Source of the DNA: Membranipora membranacea
Taxonomy: Eukaryota > Bryozoa > Gymnolaemata > Cheilostomatida > Membraniporidae
NCBI GenBank assembly: GCA_914767715.1
Contig: OU612071.1
Span: 16,986,948-17,050,947 of the forward strand
Direction: 5' to 3'
Length of the DNA stretch: 64,000 nucleotides
The stretch's first letter is position 1; every line of letters starts with the position of its first letter. Below the pieces are notes generated by a model. That model had not been told where the DNA came from, did not search any database, and worked only from the letters and a program-made list of their open reading frames with translations. This document shows positions 49,201-59,100 of the stretch, one piece after another. The position numbers and the translations under genes were made by a program.

Positions 49201-51787
49201 CCTCCAACTTACCTTTTTTGAAGTTCCATTCTGAAAAATATGGGCATTTTTCTCTATGTACTTTACAGACCGCGCTGAGTTACACACCATGAGTTGTAGG
49301 GCCCAGCTGTTATCACCACCTGCTCCTTTAAGTTGCTTGAGTGCACTAGCACCATCAGATATCCTACATCTGATCAGTGTGAAGTTGGCGACAATCAGAG
49401 CCGAAACAACTGCATGATATTCATACTGTGAGAATCTGTCATCGACGAAAAGAATTCCGCACAGTTTATGCTGAACGTTAGAAACAGGTGTAGTGTTGAG
49501 GCTCGCAAACACCTCTTTGTTACCTACGCATGCTGAGATCAATTTCAAAATAGCACTTTGAACGATGACATCTCCAGGTCTGCCTAATGATGCAATATTA
49601 GCGAGTAGATCATAGAATGGTTTGTATTCTATCAGGCCTTTTGCATATTCTTGACTGACAAGTCCTAACTTGAAGTTGAGATATTGTCTGATCAATGAGT
49701 GATTTTCATTCTGTGACATCCATTGCTTCATAACGGCACTTGTTGACTCAATATTATTCATGACAGTTAGAGAGCTATCAAGCTCAAACAGATATGCAAA
49801 CTGCAGAAGCGACATTGTTCCATTGAGGGACTGGATGAATGGTACTGTCAGCACATCTTCAAGGAACCTCTCATTACTTAGCAAGTGTCTTTCAAATTGT
49901 TCAATGTATTGTGGCAATATCGTTCTATGTTTGTGTTGACCGATATCTGCAATTAATGACTGAAAATTAACTACAATAATTTTCTTTGTGAAATCATTCA
50001 ATCAAAATTATAAGGCGATGTGGACAATGAAATAAAAAGGGAAATATTTATATGTATCAAATAAGCATTCAAATAAAAATTCGAAAATTCCTTGTAGCCA
50101 GCATACTGCCATTGCCACATGAGGCCCGGCAGCGGCATTGGTTACCTGTTAGCCGGGGAAACCCTTGATAAATGTGGCTATATATACTGTGTGGGGCCGA
50201 GGTGATTATTTTGCAGAATTTGTTGAGTTCATCACAAAGCGGGTGCTGTACATTAAAATATAATTGTAGTTATTTTTTTTATCACTCCAGTACATCTACA
50301 CCAGATAATAGGAACAAAAATATAGCCCTCTCGCATTGCAGACAAGCAGATAACTGTCAAAAGCACTACCAGCAACTGGAGCAAGTGTAATCAAAGACCA
50401 TGCTTTCACTTCTTGTGTGAGGGGAGTAGGAGGTGGCTCAGTTGGTTAGAGCGCCAGTCATCAGTGATCAAGTGTTAAATTTTAGTGACCAAATACATGA
50501 GAATTTCCTAAAATTTGGTCAACAAAACAAGCATAAATAATTTGGGTATTTGGATGCTTATTTAAACCAAATATCAAAATCATTCCCCTGTTCAAACGCT
50601 GGATCAATGTGGAATTTGATAATTATCAAAGCCCGGTTTTGGCTATGCTGCGCATGCTGAAGGCATCCCAAATGTAGAGAGGGTAACTCTTAATATAGGA
50701 TCAAATTTCGTTCAGAAAGATGTCCGTACATACCTTCAATACGTAACAGCGTGTCAGTCAATGTGCGGTAAAAGTCACTTTGCACGTCTAAATTTGAAAA
50801 AAAAAGAGAATATTAAAAAGTAAACTACGTATGTGCAGCTGTCTAAGCTCGGATTGGCACAAATTTTAAAAGAGGGAGACATACATTTCGGTAACAACTT
50901 TATCGTTTAGAGAAAAATTTAAAACAGGGATGCCTACAATACAGACCACTCATCAAGCCTCTACTGAGATCAGCGCAAAATTTAATTTATCAAAGCCTTC
51001 AGGAGACTAAATTGTAAAGCTTTTTCCCGCAAACTGCATCTTGATCAATAATTCAGGTTGTTCGCATACCTCTTAATTGATTATCATCATCATCATCCCA
51101 GCTGACAAGAAGACTGTCCCGTAGAACCATCCGCATGACAAACCAGTTTACGCACAAAAACAGACATACTGCTCCATCTGTAAGGACTAGCCCTGATATC
51201 AGCTGCCTGTTGTATATTACCGTTGATATATCTGGTTCCGTAGAGAGATAAATCTTATCATGGAGATGGGGAAGTCCGACTACAAAAACATCAATTTTAT
51301 TTTTAAGGTTATGTAGTCTTATGCATTTATGAAAATAAAATCAGTTGCTACAACACATGTGAGTCACAGTCCCTGTTTTGTCTTGAAGGTGGAGAGGCTG
51401 CGTTGACAGAGATCCATTTTTTTGCATTTGGGAGTTCAAACAGTGCAGTTTAATATAAATCTTCTGCATCGCGGAAACTTTTCTTCTATATTTTGATAAA
51501 TTAAAAGAGATTATATTAAGGGATTAAAGATTAGTCTAAATGTGACATTCATACATTGGCTACACATTGTTTAAGCTTTCTATCTTAGCTTTTATAAATG
51601 GTGTTTGCAAATTTTGAGTCACTATAGAGCGGAAATAAAAATGTTAATGTTAAAATTACATACACCCTCTACAGATTTCCTTCTTCAGTTCTCCAATAGT
51701 AGATACTGGTGACATCTGTAGATTACAGAGAGTGCTGCCGATACGACTCTTTACACATACTGGTATCAGCACACCCTCTTCTGCCAT
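36082..51787 (-). CDS. UBL-ARM-LRR-Roc-COR-caspase protein (Roco family with C-terminal caspase), 20 coding exons
   Basis: Exons, 5' to 3' on the minus strand: 51787-51664, 51279-51070, 50787-50734, 49970-49213, 48816-48648, 48133-47926, 47508-47443, 47177-47094, 46251-46171, 45394-45326, 42688-42620, 42171-42103, 41640-39668, 39538-39455, 39253-39063, 38867-38703, 38344-38125, 37204-37010, 36731-36622, 36213-36082. Every junction is GT-AG, phases agree throughout, and the sum is 5031 nt, giving 1676 residues and a TGA stop. Approximate order: ubiquitin-like 1-110, armadillo-like 130-440, leucine-rich repeats 440-740, Roc GTPase 755-935, COR about 950-1200, linker 1310-1403, caspase p20 1404-1532, p10 about 1580-1676. 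There is no signal peptide or membrane segment, so it is probably cytosolic. Roco proteins are GTPase switches that usually carry kinase or death domains; here the effector is a caspase. Inferred role: ligand- or GTP-controlled activation of an attached death protease. The start ATG begins the ubiquitin-like strand; untranslated exons were not traced. Confidence 0.88.
37258..37710. mobile_element. Inverted-terminus element, family C, inside the caspase gene
   Basis: CCATAGACTTAAAAATGAAC at the left is mirrored by GTTAATTATTAAGTCTATGG at the right (arms ~33 nt, CCTAGA..GGACAC inside). It lies in the intron between exons 17 and 18, which separate the catalytic cysteine from p10. A solo end is at about 28712-28743. 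Confidence 0.75.
38125..38867 (-). CDS. Exons 16-17: caspase large subunit (p20)
   Basis: Exon 16 (38867-38703) begins with VYLMSEGIRGRVLIVSNAY, the start of the caspase fold (Y-x-M...RG-x-x-LI-x-N). It then has PRPGSEQDFNNLKIMFERF, carrying the S1-pocket arginine (~R1427) and the GS-x-x-D helix. Exon 17 (38344-38125) carries the catalytic histidine in MSHGTDG (~H1486, codon 38263-38261) and the catalytic cysteine in VVVQSCSD (~C1529, codon 38134-38132). Spacing between the two (43 residues) fits the family. The usual QACxG pentapeptide is changed to QSCSD followed by Gly, while both catalytic residues are kept. This is an animal-type caspase, not a metacaspase, because a p10 domain with the second S1 arginine follows. 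Confidence 0.92.
39063..39538 (-). CDS. Exons 14-15: linker between COR and caspase
   Basis: Exon 14 (39538-39455) and exon 15 (39253-39063) encode about 92 residues joining COR to the protease. The end of exon 15 is rich in Asp (LLMDDTALDNIDLVPHATPD), offering several Asp-X bonds where a caspase could release itself from the Roco part. The phases (1-1, then 1-0) fit both neighbours. No domain is recognised here. That these sites are cut is inference. Confidence 0.7.
39668..41640 (-). CDS. Exon 13: last LRRs, Roc GTPase and COR domain
   Basis: A single 1973-nt exon (protein residues ~654-1311) bounded by a phase-2 acceptor and a GTGAGT donor. It opens with two or three more LRRs (LKELMLDRNRFTEF; ALTHLKLDGCENL). 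The Roc domain follows: G1 P-loop GKSYSGKT at ~759-766, Thr-rich switch DETTTV, G3 motif DLGG at ~812-815, and G4 THKD at ~870-873 (the Roc family uses THxD rather than NKxD). The ~270 residues after Roc have the hydrophobic pattern and position of a COR domain, which dimerises in Roco proteins. The G3 motif has Gly where the family usually has Gly-Arg or Gly-Gln next to the switch, which may slow hydrolysis. No kinase domain is present. Confidence 0.85.
42103..48133 (-). CDS. Exons 6-12: leucine-rich repeats, mostly one per exon
   Basis: Exons 6 (48133-47926), 7 (47508-47443, 66 nt), 8 (47177-47094, 84 nt), 9 (46251-46171, 81 nt), 10 (45394-45326), 11 (42688-42620) and 12 (42171-42103), the last three 69 nt each. 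Exon 6 ends in phase 2, and exons 7 to 12 all begin and end in phase 2, so each can be skipped or duplicated without breaking the frame. Repeats of 22-28 residues show the LxxLxLxxN/CxL pattern, clearest in exon 10 (LEFLDLSNNDLLSVPEW) and exon 12 (LETIDLSSNQLSRVPQ). Exons 6 and 7 share an almost identical LPVEVAE motif. Further repeats continue into the large exon 13. LRRs in Roco proteins lie immediately before Roc, as here. Confidence 0.85.
42189..42464. mobile_element. Inverted-terminus element, family D, in the intron after Roco exon 11
   Basis: ACAGTGTAAGCTGGTTAATT at the left and TTGAATTGAGTGGAGTGTAC at the right. Shares CCTGTTAATTCG/CTGTTAATTCAG and GGTCCC with 30349-30837. Includes a GT-rich microsatellite. 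Confidence 0.55.
42700..45320. other. Large intron between LRR exons 10 and 11
   Basis: 2.6 kb with no further LRR exon that I can find. AT-rich, with no clear inverted-repeat element. Confidence 0.5.
47240..48000. repeat. Tandem duplication carrying an LRR exon
   Basis: The stretch 47260-47515 repeats 47740-48000 (shared GTCAATATTTTTT, GGTTTGCAGCAG, CCCTTGAAAG and the LPVEVAE exon part) with many substitutions. A SINE sits between the copies. It explains the similarity of Roco exons 6 and 7. Confidence 0.75.
47560..47690 (-). mobile_element. tRNA-derived SINE (same family) inside the LRR intron
   Basis: On the minus strand it begins AGGAGTAGGAGGTGGCTCAG, matching the head at 34224, with GTTAGAGTGCCTG following. 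It lies between Roco exons 6 and 7. Confidence 0.6.
48648..50787 (-). CDS. Exons 3-5: armadillo-like helical region
   Basis: Exon 3 (50787-50734) is a short linker. Exon 4 (49970-49213, 758 nt) and exon 5 (48816-48648) encode about 310 residues of continuous amphipathic helices with Leu/Ala/Ile spacing, for example LLANIASLGRPGDVIVQSAI and SALIVANFTLIR. This is typical of ARM/HEAT-like folds, although individual repeats are degenerate. The acceptor of exon 4 is set by phase. An AG nearer the apparent open frame would shift into a stop, while the TAG at 49973-49971 joins the codons for VNFQSLIADIG in frame. LRRK2-type Roco proteins also have an ARM region before their leucine-rich repeats. Which known ARM subfamily this belongs to cannot be told by eye. 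Confidence 0.65.
50421..50490 (+). mobile_element. SINE head fragment (same family)
   Basis: GGGAGTAGGAGGTGGCTCAG with GTTGGTTAGAGCGCC, then unrelated sequence. 5' end only, in the intron before Roco exon 4. Confidence 0.5.
51070..51787 (-). CDS. Exons 1-2: N-terminal ubiquitin-like domain
   Basis: Exon 1 (51787-51664) starts at the ATG at 51787-51785 and leaves one base. Its donor is GTATGT after codons for ...EICRG. Exon 2 (51279-51070) completes the codon and runs to an Asp-rich stretch (WDDDDDNQ). The first ~35 residues follow a ubiquitin beta-hairpin/alpha-helix pattern: hydrophobic strand, a Gly-containing turn, a second strand, then the helix STIGELKKEI, which matches the ubiquitin pattern of a Thr-Ile-x-x-Leu/Val-Lys helix. 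A later NRQLISGLVLTDGAVCLFL segment matches the end of a ubiquitin fold. In ELMO and some formins, a Ras-binding ubiquitin-like domain precedes armadillo repeats in the same way, so GTPase binding is a plausible but unproven role. Confidence 0.7.
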
Positions 51788-54700
51788 TCTGAACTTTCAC
51801 TCAATGCTACAAAATAAACAATGCCAGCACCTTACAGATACAAAGGGTCTGATAAGAGCCACTAATAATTCAGGATAAAAGACAACAAAAGTAAATGAAA
51901 ATTAATTCAACGGTCACCAGCCTGCCTTGCCCTTGTGAAGTAAGATGTAAAGAAATTTTACCGGCTTAATTAAAAGATACAATAGGTGTCCAGATGTGGT
52001 TCATTCTTCGGAGGTGAGTGAATGTACTGCTGGTATTGGTTGGGGTTTGGTGTTCTGCCTCATATTCAAATTCTGCCTAAAATACAACAGTGATAAGGAG
52101 CATGAGAATATTGGCCCGATATAGGATCATATAGGCATATAGGACTTTCAAATACGGGCTAGACATAATGCATAGAGTCCTGAGTCGTTAGGTAAGCACC
52201 CTAGTACAACACACTTACAAAGTAACCAATACAACCATAGACCACCATAGACAACCATAGACAATTGTCTATGAATACAATCGACAAACTAGTTATGTTC
52301 ATTGGGCAACAAACAAAGGAATGTCTCAATATGATCAGAAAATTATATTGTTTTATATTGTTTAGGAGTTGCCTGACCTTGTCTGTGGAGCAGACAACTC
52401 CAGAAAGGAGACGGTTGTCACGTTGAGTCATAGCTGGGAGTTTGGGACCCAAACTCCCTGGTCATAGCAAAAGGACCACTTAGTTTGATAACCAATGCAA
52501 AACCAATGTAAAGCATTGAAACTTAAATCCCTCTGGATTTCATTTCGGACCAACGTTATGTAAAATTCGAGGCTCAACTCATTGCCAGTAGTGTGTAATT
52601 ATATCGTGTACTGCAGGCTTGATATCTGATTCTGCCTGGATTGATATATTGTATTTTTTGTACATTGTCTACCTGTATATCCTCTGAGTTACGCTGGTGA
52701 GGAACCTCAACACTTTGACTTGTCCTTTACTCCTCTGACAAGGGGTCTATTAGTCTCTGTGAGTATGAATTGGAGTAATTAGGAAGATCTAACCATTTGC
52801 ATCTTCTGGGATCTAAAGAATTACAAATGAATAGACTGTCATATTAAATGTCAACTGTTGATGCTTGCCAGAGACAGTATAAAGTGCATCACCTACAATA
52901 GCACACCAAAATTATGGGGAAGAGAGGGGGGGTCATTGTCATTGCACGATGAAGTTGATGGAGATGGACAATGCTGTTGACTTTGCTTAATTAATTTATT
53001 AAAAACTGCTAAGACAACATGGTTGTTAAAGAAACACATTGTAGGGCCTAACCAGAGGATCCAAGACACAGATTCCATTCATAAACCGTGATCTCAGAAC
53101 ACGTAATTGAATATATATCTAAGCAATTCTCATACTTTTGGGGGACGAAAATCCAGGCCTATGACCTAGTTGTCTCAAAAGCCTTGGCCCAAGGTTATGA
53201 ATCCCATTTCAAACCTTGAAATATCTCAGTACTGAAGTTTGCTTGGAAGTCAAGTGCCAAGGTGGTCCAGGCCTCTCAACAACAGATAATCATGGAACTG
53301 ATCACTGATTTCAGAAAGCTATTCATTTTCTTACAATAAAAGGCATGATTGTAGCACTGCACTGATATTCTGCACGGATTATAGGTTATAAATCAGTTCC
53401 GAAAATACAACATGACCAGTCATTAGCCATGCTGAATGAAGGCTAGCAAGGGCATCCACTTCGGATTAGAAGACGGTGACTGCTTTTTGATGGCCAAACA
53501 CATGGCACGCAAGCTGTCTTGGGATGTGAGGCTGTCCTGATAAAAGCGGTGTCAACTGATTGAATACCAAAGCGAACTTGAAGCGGGAAAAGCCTAAAAC
53601 TAGTATCAATGCATATATTTGTGTCAACAATAACGTTTGGTCCATGTCCTTGATCATGGATAGAACCAGCCTGTCTTGACAAGCTTGCTGGTGGGGTAGG
53701 GAGAAAAAGCTTGTCGCCTCTTGCATCGAACTGTCGAGAAGAGATTTGTGTGATCCTCTATTCAACCCTTATATAAATTGGATCACCAGCTGTGACTTAA
53801 AGGAACCTATTCATTCATTGTCCGTTGATCACAAACGTAAACTAATTTTGAAAGCTATGTAAACACTAGGGGATCAATTGTTTGTTCCCCTCTGTGGTGT
53901 TGGAGGGATATCGCGCGATTGTCAGGTATTGAGGCGGCAAGCTACCCAACATCACAAATCACCTCTCCGTCACCACGGGGAAAACAACATTTTCTTAGAT
54001 CATTGGTATGTGCGTAGGTCACACGCTTGTTTGTAACTCCAGATGCCCACTATCTATGGAGTAGTCAGTCTAGCTAACTACACACATCATATCTGGAGCA
54101 CTACACTGAGTACAACCTAAAGTATACCTGCCTCCAGATACTACTCAGACTGTTTGAGTACTATTAAGTGCTGCGCTAACCTCTTGGGTAGGTACTACGC
54201 CATCAATATCTGGGAAGAATCCTCTGATTGTAACCTTTCATGGTAAGTGAACTACTTAATACTGCTAATAATTTATCCTAAGTTAAACTGTTCATGGCTG
54301 CCCATCCTGGTTCAGTAGGAACTCTTGGGATCTTTACACTATCTTTTGAATTGAATAGCTTAACTATAAACAAGCCTCCCCAGCCCAACCAAGCCAGCCA
54401 GGCAGTTTTTAGACGCTGTATCATCCAAATGGATTGAGTGAGTACTTTAAACAACACGGCATACATGGCTTGGTGGTCTGAGCATAGGCTAAAAAGTGTG
54501 GCATATGATGAGGCGGTCACCCCTTCCCATAGAAGAAAATTACAATGGTCATGACAGGCTCAGTTTCATTTCTCTTCATTCTTCATTATAATATCCCATC
54601 CTCATCATCACACATTACAAACCTGTACTCCTCTCATAGGCCATATACAAACGTTGTCAGATCTTCAGACTGTGTGCTGGCTGGTCTGGTCCTTATTTGA

Positions 54701-54849
54701 CACCAGCAGTACAGGCGTAGAGTGTTCAGAGAGGTAAACAAAACATGTAATCGCTCAAAATAATTTGCAACTAGAGTGTGGTTTTGTGTACAAACAAATA
54801 AATGTACACGCCTACCTTAAAATGACCGTCCAACGACCTTCAATTTTGT
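51788..54849. other. Intergenic between the Roco-caspase start and ARM-FN3 copy 2
   Basis: Should hold the Roco promoter (minus strand, just above 51787); no clear TATA box was identified. 53640-53720 carries the CTTGTCAAGACAGGCT palindrome seen near 5100. Confidence 0.45.
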
Positions 54850-54858
54850 GCTCCAGAT

Positions 54859-54928
54859 CACACTGATTTCGAGATTACACTATTAGTATGTGTATATACA
54901 TGCAATAGTATATCACGTGATCAGTGTG
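54859..54928. mobile_element. Minimal 70-bp family A MITE
   Basis: Just the two termini, CACACTGATTTCGAGATTAC and CGTGATCAGTGTG, almost back to back. Flanked by perfect 9-bp repeats GCTCCAGAT (54850-54858 and 54929-54937). It confirms the 9-bp target site of the family. Confidence 0.9.
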
Positions 54929-55405
54929 GCTCCAGATAGCAAAAATCAGTGAATTTCCCCACTTCCCTGTCATTGCCTGGCCCGAGTTTTGCTATGTTCC
55001 ATTGAATATTTTCCGAGACCGAATTATAGATCCCCGTGTGATGTGAGCATAGTACTTAGGCAATATTGGCAAGCCCCGCCCAATTTCAACTACCACCGTT
55101 ATTAATACGATCGTGTAGTTTCAATATGAATCCGATATTATACACCTAAATTCAATCAGTCTAGTGTTTACATATATATAGCTACAATCCTAATCACCGA
55201 ATGAGAGTCTTCCAAATAGAACCGAAGATGTTTCAGAGACCAGGCTAAATATCCACCAATGGCAACACACAGTTCTTGTTTCTATAAACAACATGGACGG
55301 ATTGGTATTGATAGTAAAATAAAGTCCAAGAGGGCTTTATCAAACTGATTATTTTGTAACAAAGCAGAGGGTTCCTGTCTTGGTAGAGTACTAAATTTGG
55401 CACAC

Positions 55406-56114
55406 ATGGATTACTCTTTAGGAGACTATTTTATTCAGGTATTTATAAAATGAATTATATCAAATTCAACCTACTATCCACAAGTGAATCATGAAATGAA
55501 GAAGATGCAAAAAGTTAAAGCAAGCCCACTACTAGTCAGTTAGTACTAACTACTACTTGCTTGTAACTAATATTCGTTATTCATTGGCACAAAAAGCAAC
55601 GAGAATATTCTATTCAGGATGCTATTGATTTACTGGTGCTACTTTTGCTAGATAAGCTCACAGATATCTGCTACATTTTAGGTGGATGTCTGAACTAAAA
55701 ATAAAATATTAAGTAAGGGTCTAATAATCTAGTAGTTAAGATATAGATATCTACCTAACAAGTTTAGACAGTCTGGCTAGGGTACAAGCATCTTATCATC
55801 ATACCGTCATAGTTACAAGTATTGCGCAAGGCAGCGAACATAGGCTAAGCATCCCTAATTTGTTTGACTCTGACTTGCACAACATTGTTGTCAGTCCTGA
55901 TATAAGCCTTAGCTATGATGCATTTATCTGTGAGAAAACCTCTTATTAACTCCCCCACTCCAACAGTCTCCCTAAAAACTAAGTAAGTATAAATAACGAT
56001 GACATTCCAACAACACATTGAAAATTTTCAACATAATCACAATGTTATTGTGTTTTACAGGTCGAAGATTCTAAGACACTTTCTCAATTAATGCCATCAA
56101 TACAACACCAGTAG
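55406..56114 (+). other. Candidate 5' leader exons with upstream ORF (copy 2)
   Basis: Counterpart of 6346-7255. The first exon differs at two codons (one Ser to Leu, one silent), and the second segment and its stop are identical. Confidence 0.35.
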
Positions 56115-56137
56115 GTGTGTAAATCACCATAGGAGTG

Positions 56138-59100
56138 ATGTCCGCTCACTGGAGAGATGTAGATTATTTTACATACTTACTGAAGGACTTAGACGGTGCC
56201 TGTTCAGCTCTGGAGTATATGGTAGATGATCTACATCTAGACAAAGATCACACTGTCAGCATATTCCTCGATCACGCCGGATCAGAGGACTTTCTATGGA
56301 GACTAGTCAAATTTCTGGGGAATACTAATCCAAGGTATATAATGGGATAACATAAAGAATTGATGGCGGCACTTTGTTTTAAAATCTTGTCTACGGGTCA
56401 ATATTCGATCCTTACCAAGGTCTACGTGATTGTGACAGAATCAAGAATTTTGTATCATTCTAAAGTTCCCATTCTAGTTTAGATTACTGCTCTACAGGGT
56501 CATAACCAGCCTTTGGCCCACTGAATTTCACTCAAACGTGATGAGTGGGTAGGCCTAGTAAAAGGTACTGTTTTTCATTATTAGGCCTATTATGAAAATA
56601 GTACCTTTCCATCTCAACTTTGAGTGGAAATCAACAGGCAGTACGTTAACCAAGAGCGGTATTTGAACTTAGACTGAAACTGACAATGATACCAAATATC
56701 TGGTTCTTTTACCCTGGTTATGCATTGTTTAGCATCCGCTTCGAAATGACAGATGGAACTTAAACTAGTGGGCCTTTAATTGTAAACAAATGGTAGAAAC
56801 AAATTACACCAGCTTACTATTTGTGTTATGCTGTCTCTGATAAGAGTACTGTCTGTCAATATGATTTGTTGTTACGTTGAGTCAAGCATGTTTGACAACT
56901 TGTTGTGTTATCATGTTTGTTTCATCACTGCCCAACAGCAACACTCACCCCACTAATCTTTATTGAGTGTCCAGTTACTTGGGTGCTCCAATGTTGACCT
57001 TGCTGATGGTAGTAGCCTTTCATTATCGAACACATTCCCTGCAATCAGATTGGTAATGTGGTTGATAATGAAATGCTTCTAACATCAAGCCTGGCAGCAT
57101 TTGGACACTTGAAGTAGATTTCCAGTTGTGGAAGAATATACCCACGCTTTAAATTATGTACTGAGGCATTACTGAAGGCCAGTAGACCATGAAAAATGCC
57201 TGTCACCAACCGTTTACGTGGCTAAAAAACCTAACGGCTGAATTGTTTTATTGTTTTGCCCCTCCCCACAGAGTTGTTTACAACTTTATATGCTTCTATA
57301 ACATGGGATATTGTATCAAACAGTGGTGGATTTAGAAGGTAGGTGTCCCTCCTCGCAAATAATTCTGAATTTACAGACCTGAGTGTTGGTACGAGAGGAT
57401 ACAGGGGGTCTTTCAATTAGAAACAGACAACAATTCAATCTATTCGCTCTCTCATTGAGTGAGCGATACCTGCTAGGCTCTCACTTTCAAATCGCTCAGT
57501 CATTGATGTAACTATATATATTTTGAGTGAGTGATTTGGGAACAAATTTGTCTAATTGAAAGACCAAGTGAGTGATAAATATTAGCGGTGTGATGGTGAT
57601 AATTTGCTTTAGTAAAGCATCAATCATTCTAATTTAAAGTCCCCCTGGATCTCCAATTTGTTTTTTTTGTGATTGTTGCTCAAGTGTACTACTTCAAATA
57701 ACTTGATCCGAAATGTTTCAACGTGAATTTTATCCCCTGGTAGCCAAAGACATATACCCACCCCTGAAATTATGGGCCTAATATAATATAATTCATTACC
57801 AGTAAAAAGTCAAATCAACTGCACTCATTGTGAAGGACTGTTAAGTTTCATACAATGCAAATTTCACTCTCTACTGAGATTAACAAGGATTGGATATGAA
57901 TTAAATTATAAGTAAATCAATTTTTCATGCTGACAATGTAAAAGCGTTGTATTGACCTATTGTATTTTGTGGTATTGAACCAGGATAATACATTCTATTT
58001 TTAAATTATATTGGTGCAATTTCAAGTGAACAACTATGCTGCTACGATCTAAAATATTACTTCAATGAAATCATTGACCGTGCTTATGGCCCAATAAACT
58101 TTCGTCACAAATGTAGTACCTAGCCATTCGCAGTGTAAACTGCGCCGCGCATGATTCACCAACTGTATTATCATGAGACCCCCCCCCAATTGCATGTCAC
58201 TTTTAAAAAGTTTCCCTATGAGCAACAAAACTGTGCCCATTGTCTTATATTGCTCACAATTCAGTTGATTCTGTTGATTGATTGAAACCTCATCACATTT
58301 GAAGAGCTCTTTTGATGAGCAACAGAACTATGTCACTTGTTCAATATTGCACACAACCTTAAGATAGGTTTTCATTGGTTGATTCTTTCAATTGATTGAG
58401 ACCTGATTGTTATTGTCACTCGAAGGGTCGCTGGTAATGCTGCTTATATACTTGGTACGCTAGCCGAGTCTGTGAGCGGACGACGTCGTGTTATATCGCT
58501 GACTGAGAGCCGACATGATGAGAGAATGAGAATACTACCAGACTTAGTCTATCTACTCAGCTCTACTGACTCTGAGAGTGTGATGAACGCTGCGGGCACT
58601 ATCGGTACCCTCGCTGAGTCTGACGAGGTTTGTTTCTCTCACTGACATCGAGGTTACACTATTCACATGTGTATCTCTGATCTATAGAGTCAATTTGGTA
58701 GCAGTACCTAACATGTACCCACCCCTAAATATTAAAATTGAACACGGGTCATCACACCACATTCCTTGTGATGGTACTACTACTAAGTGAATTAATTCAC
58801 TCTCTATCAATCAGAGATATACCTGCAATAGTATATCACGTGATCAGTGTGTTTGTTTGTTCAATTTTAAGACCCTCTCTCCAGAGATTTTTACATAAAA
58901 TAAAAAAAACTAGTGGGTGCATAAAATTGCTAAAAAGAGTACCCCGTGAGTGAGGTAAAAGCAAAAAATAAATAAATGAATATATAAAAACTAATACTGA
59001 CTGACTTTATGAAACTTGTGTTACACAGCATCGCTTTGCCTCTTTCGTACACAGATAGTCGTCAACAAAGTCTCAATGGAATTATGGATTCCTAGTTTTT

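Noticed and set aside
53443-53765. Overlapping minus-strand open frames
   Set aside because: Part of a dispersed palindromic repeat (CTTGTCAAGACAGGCT); no coding signature.
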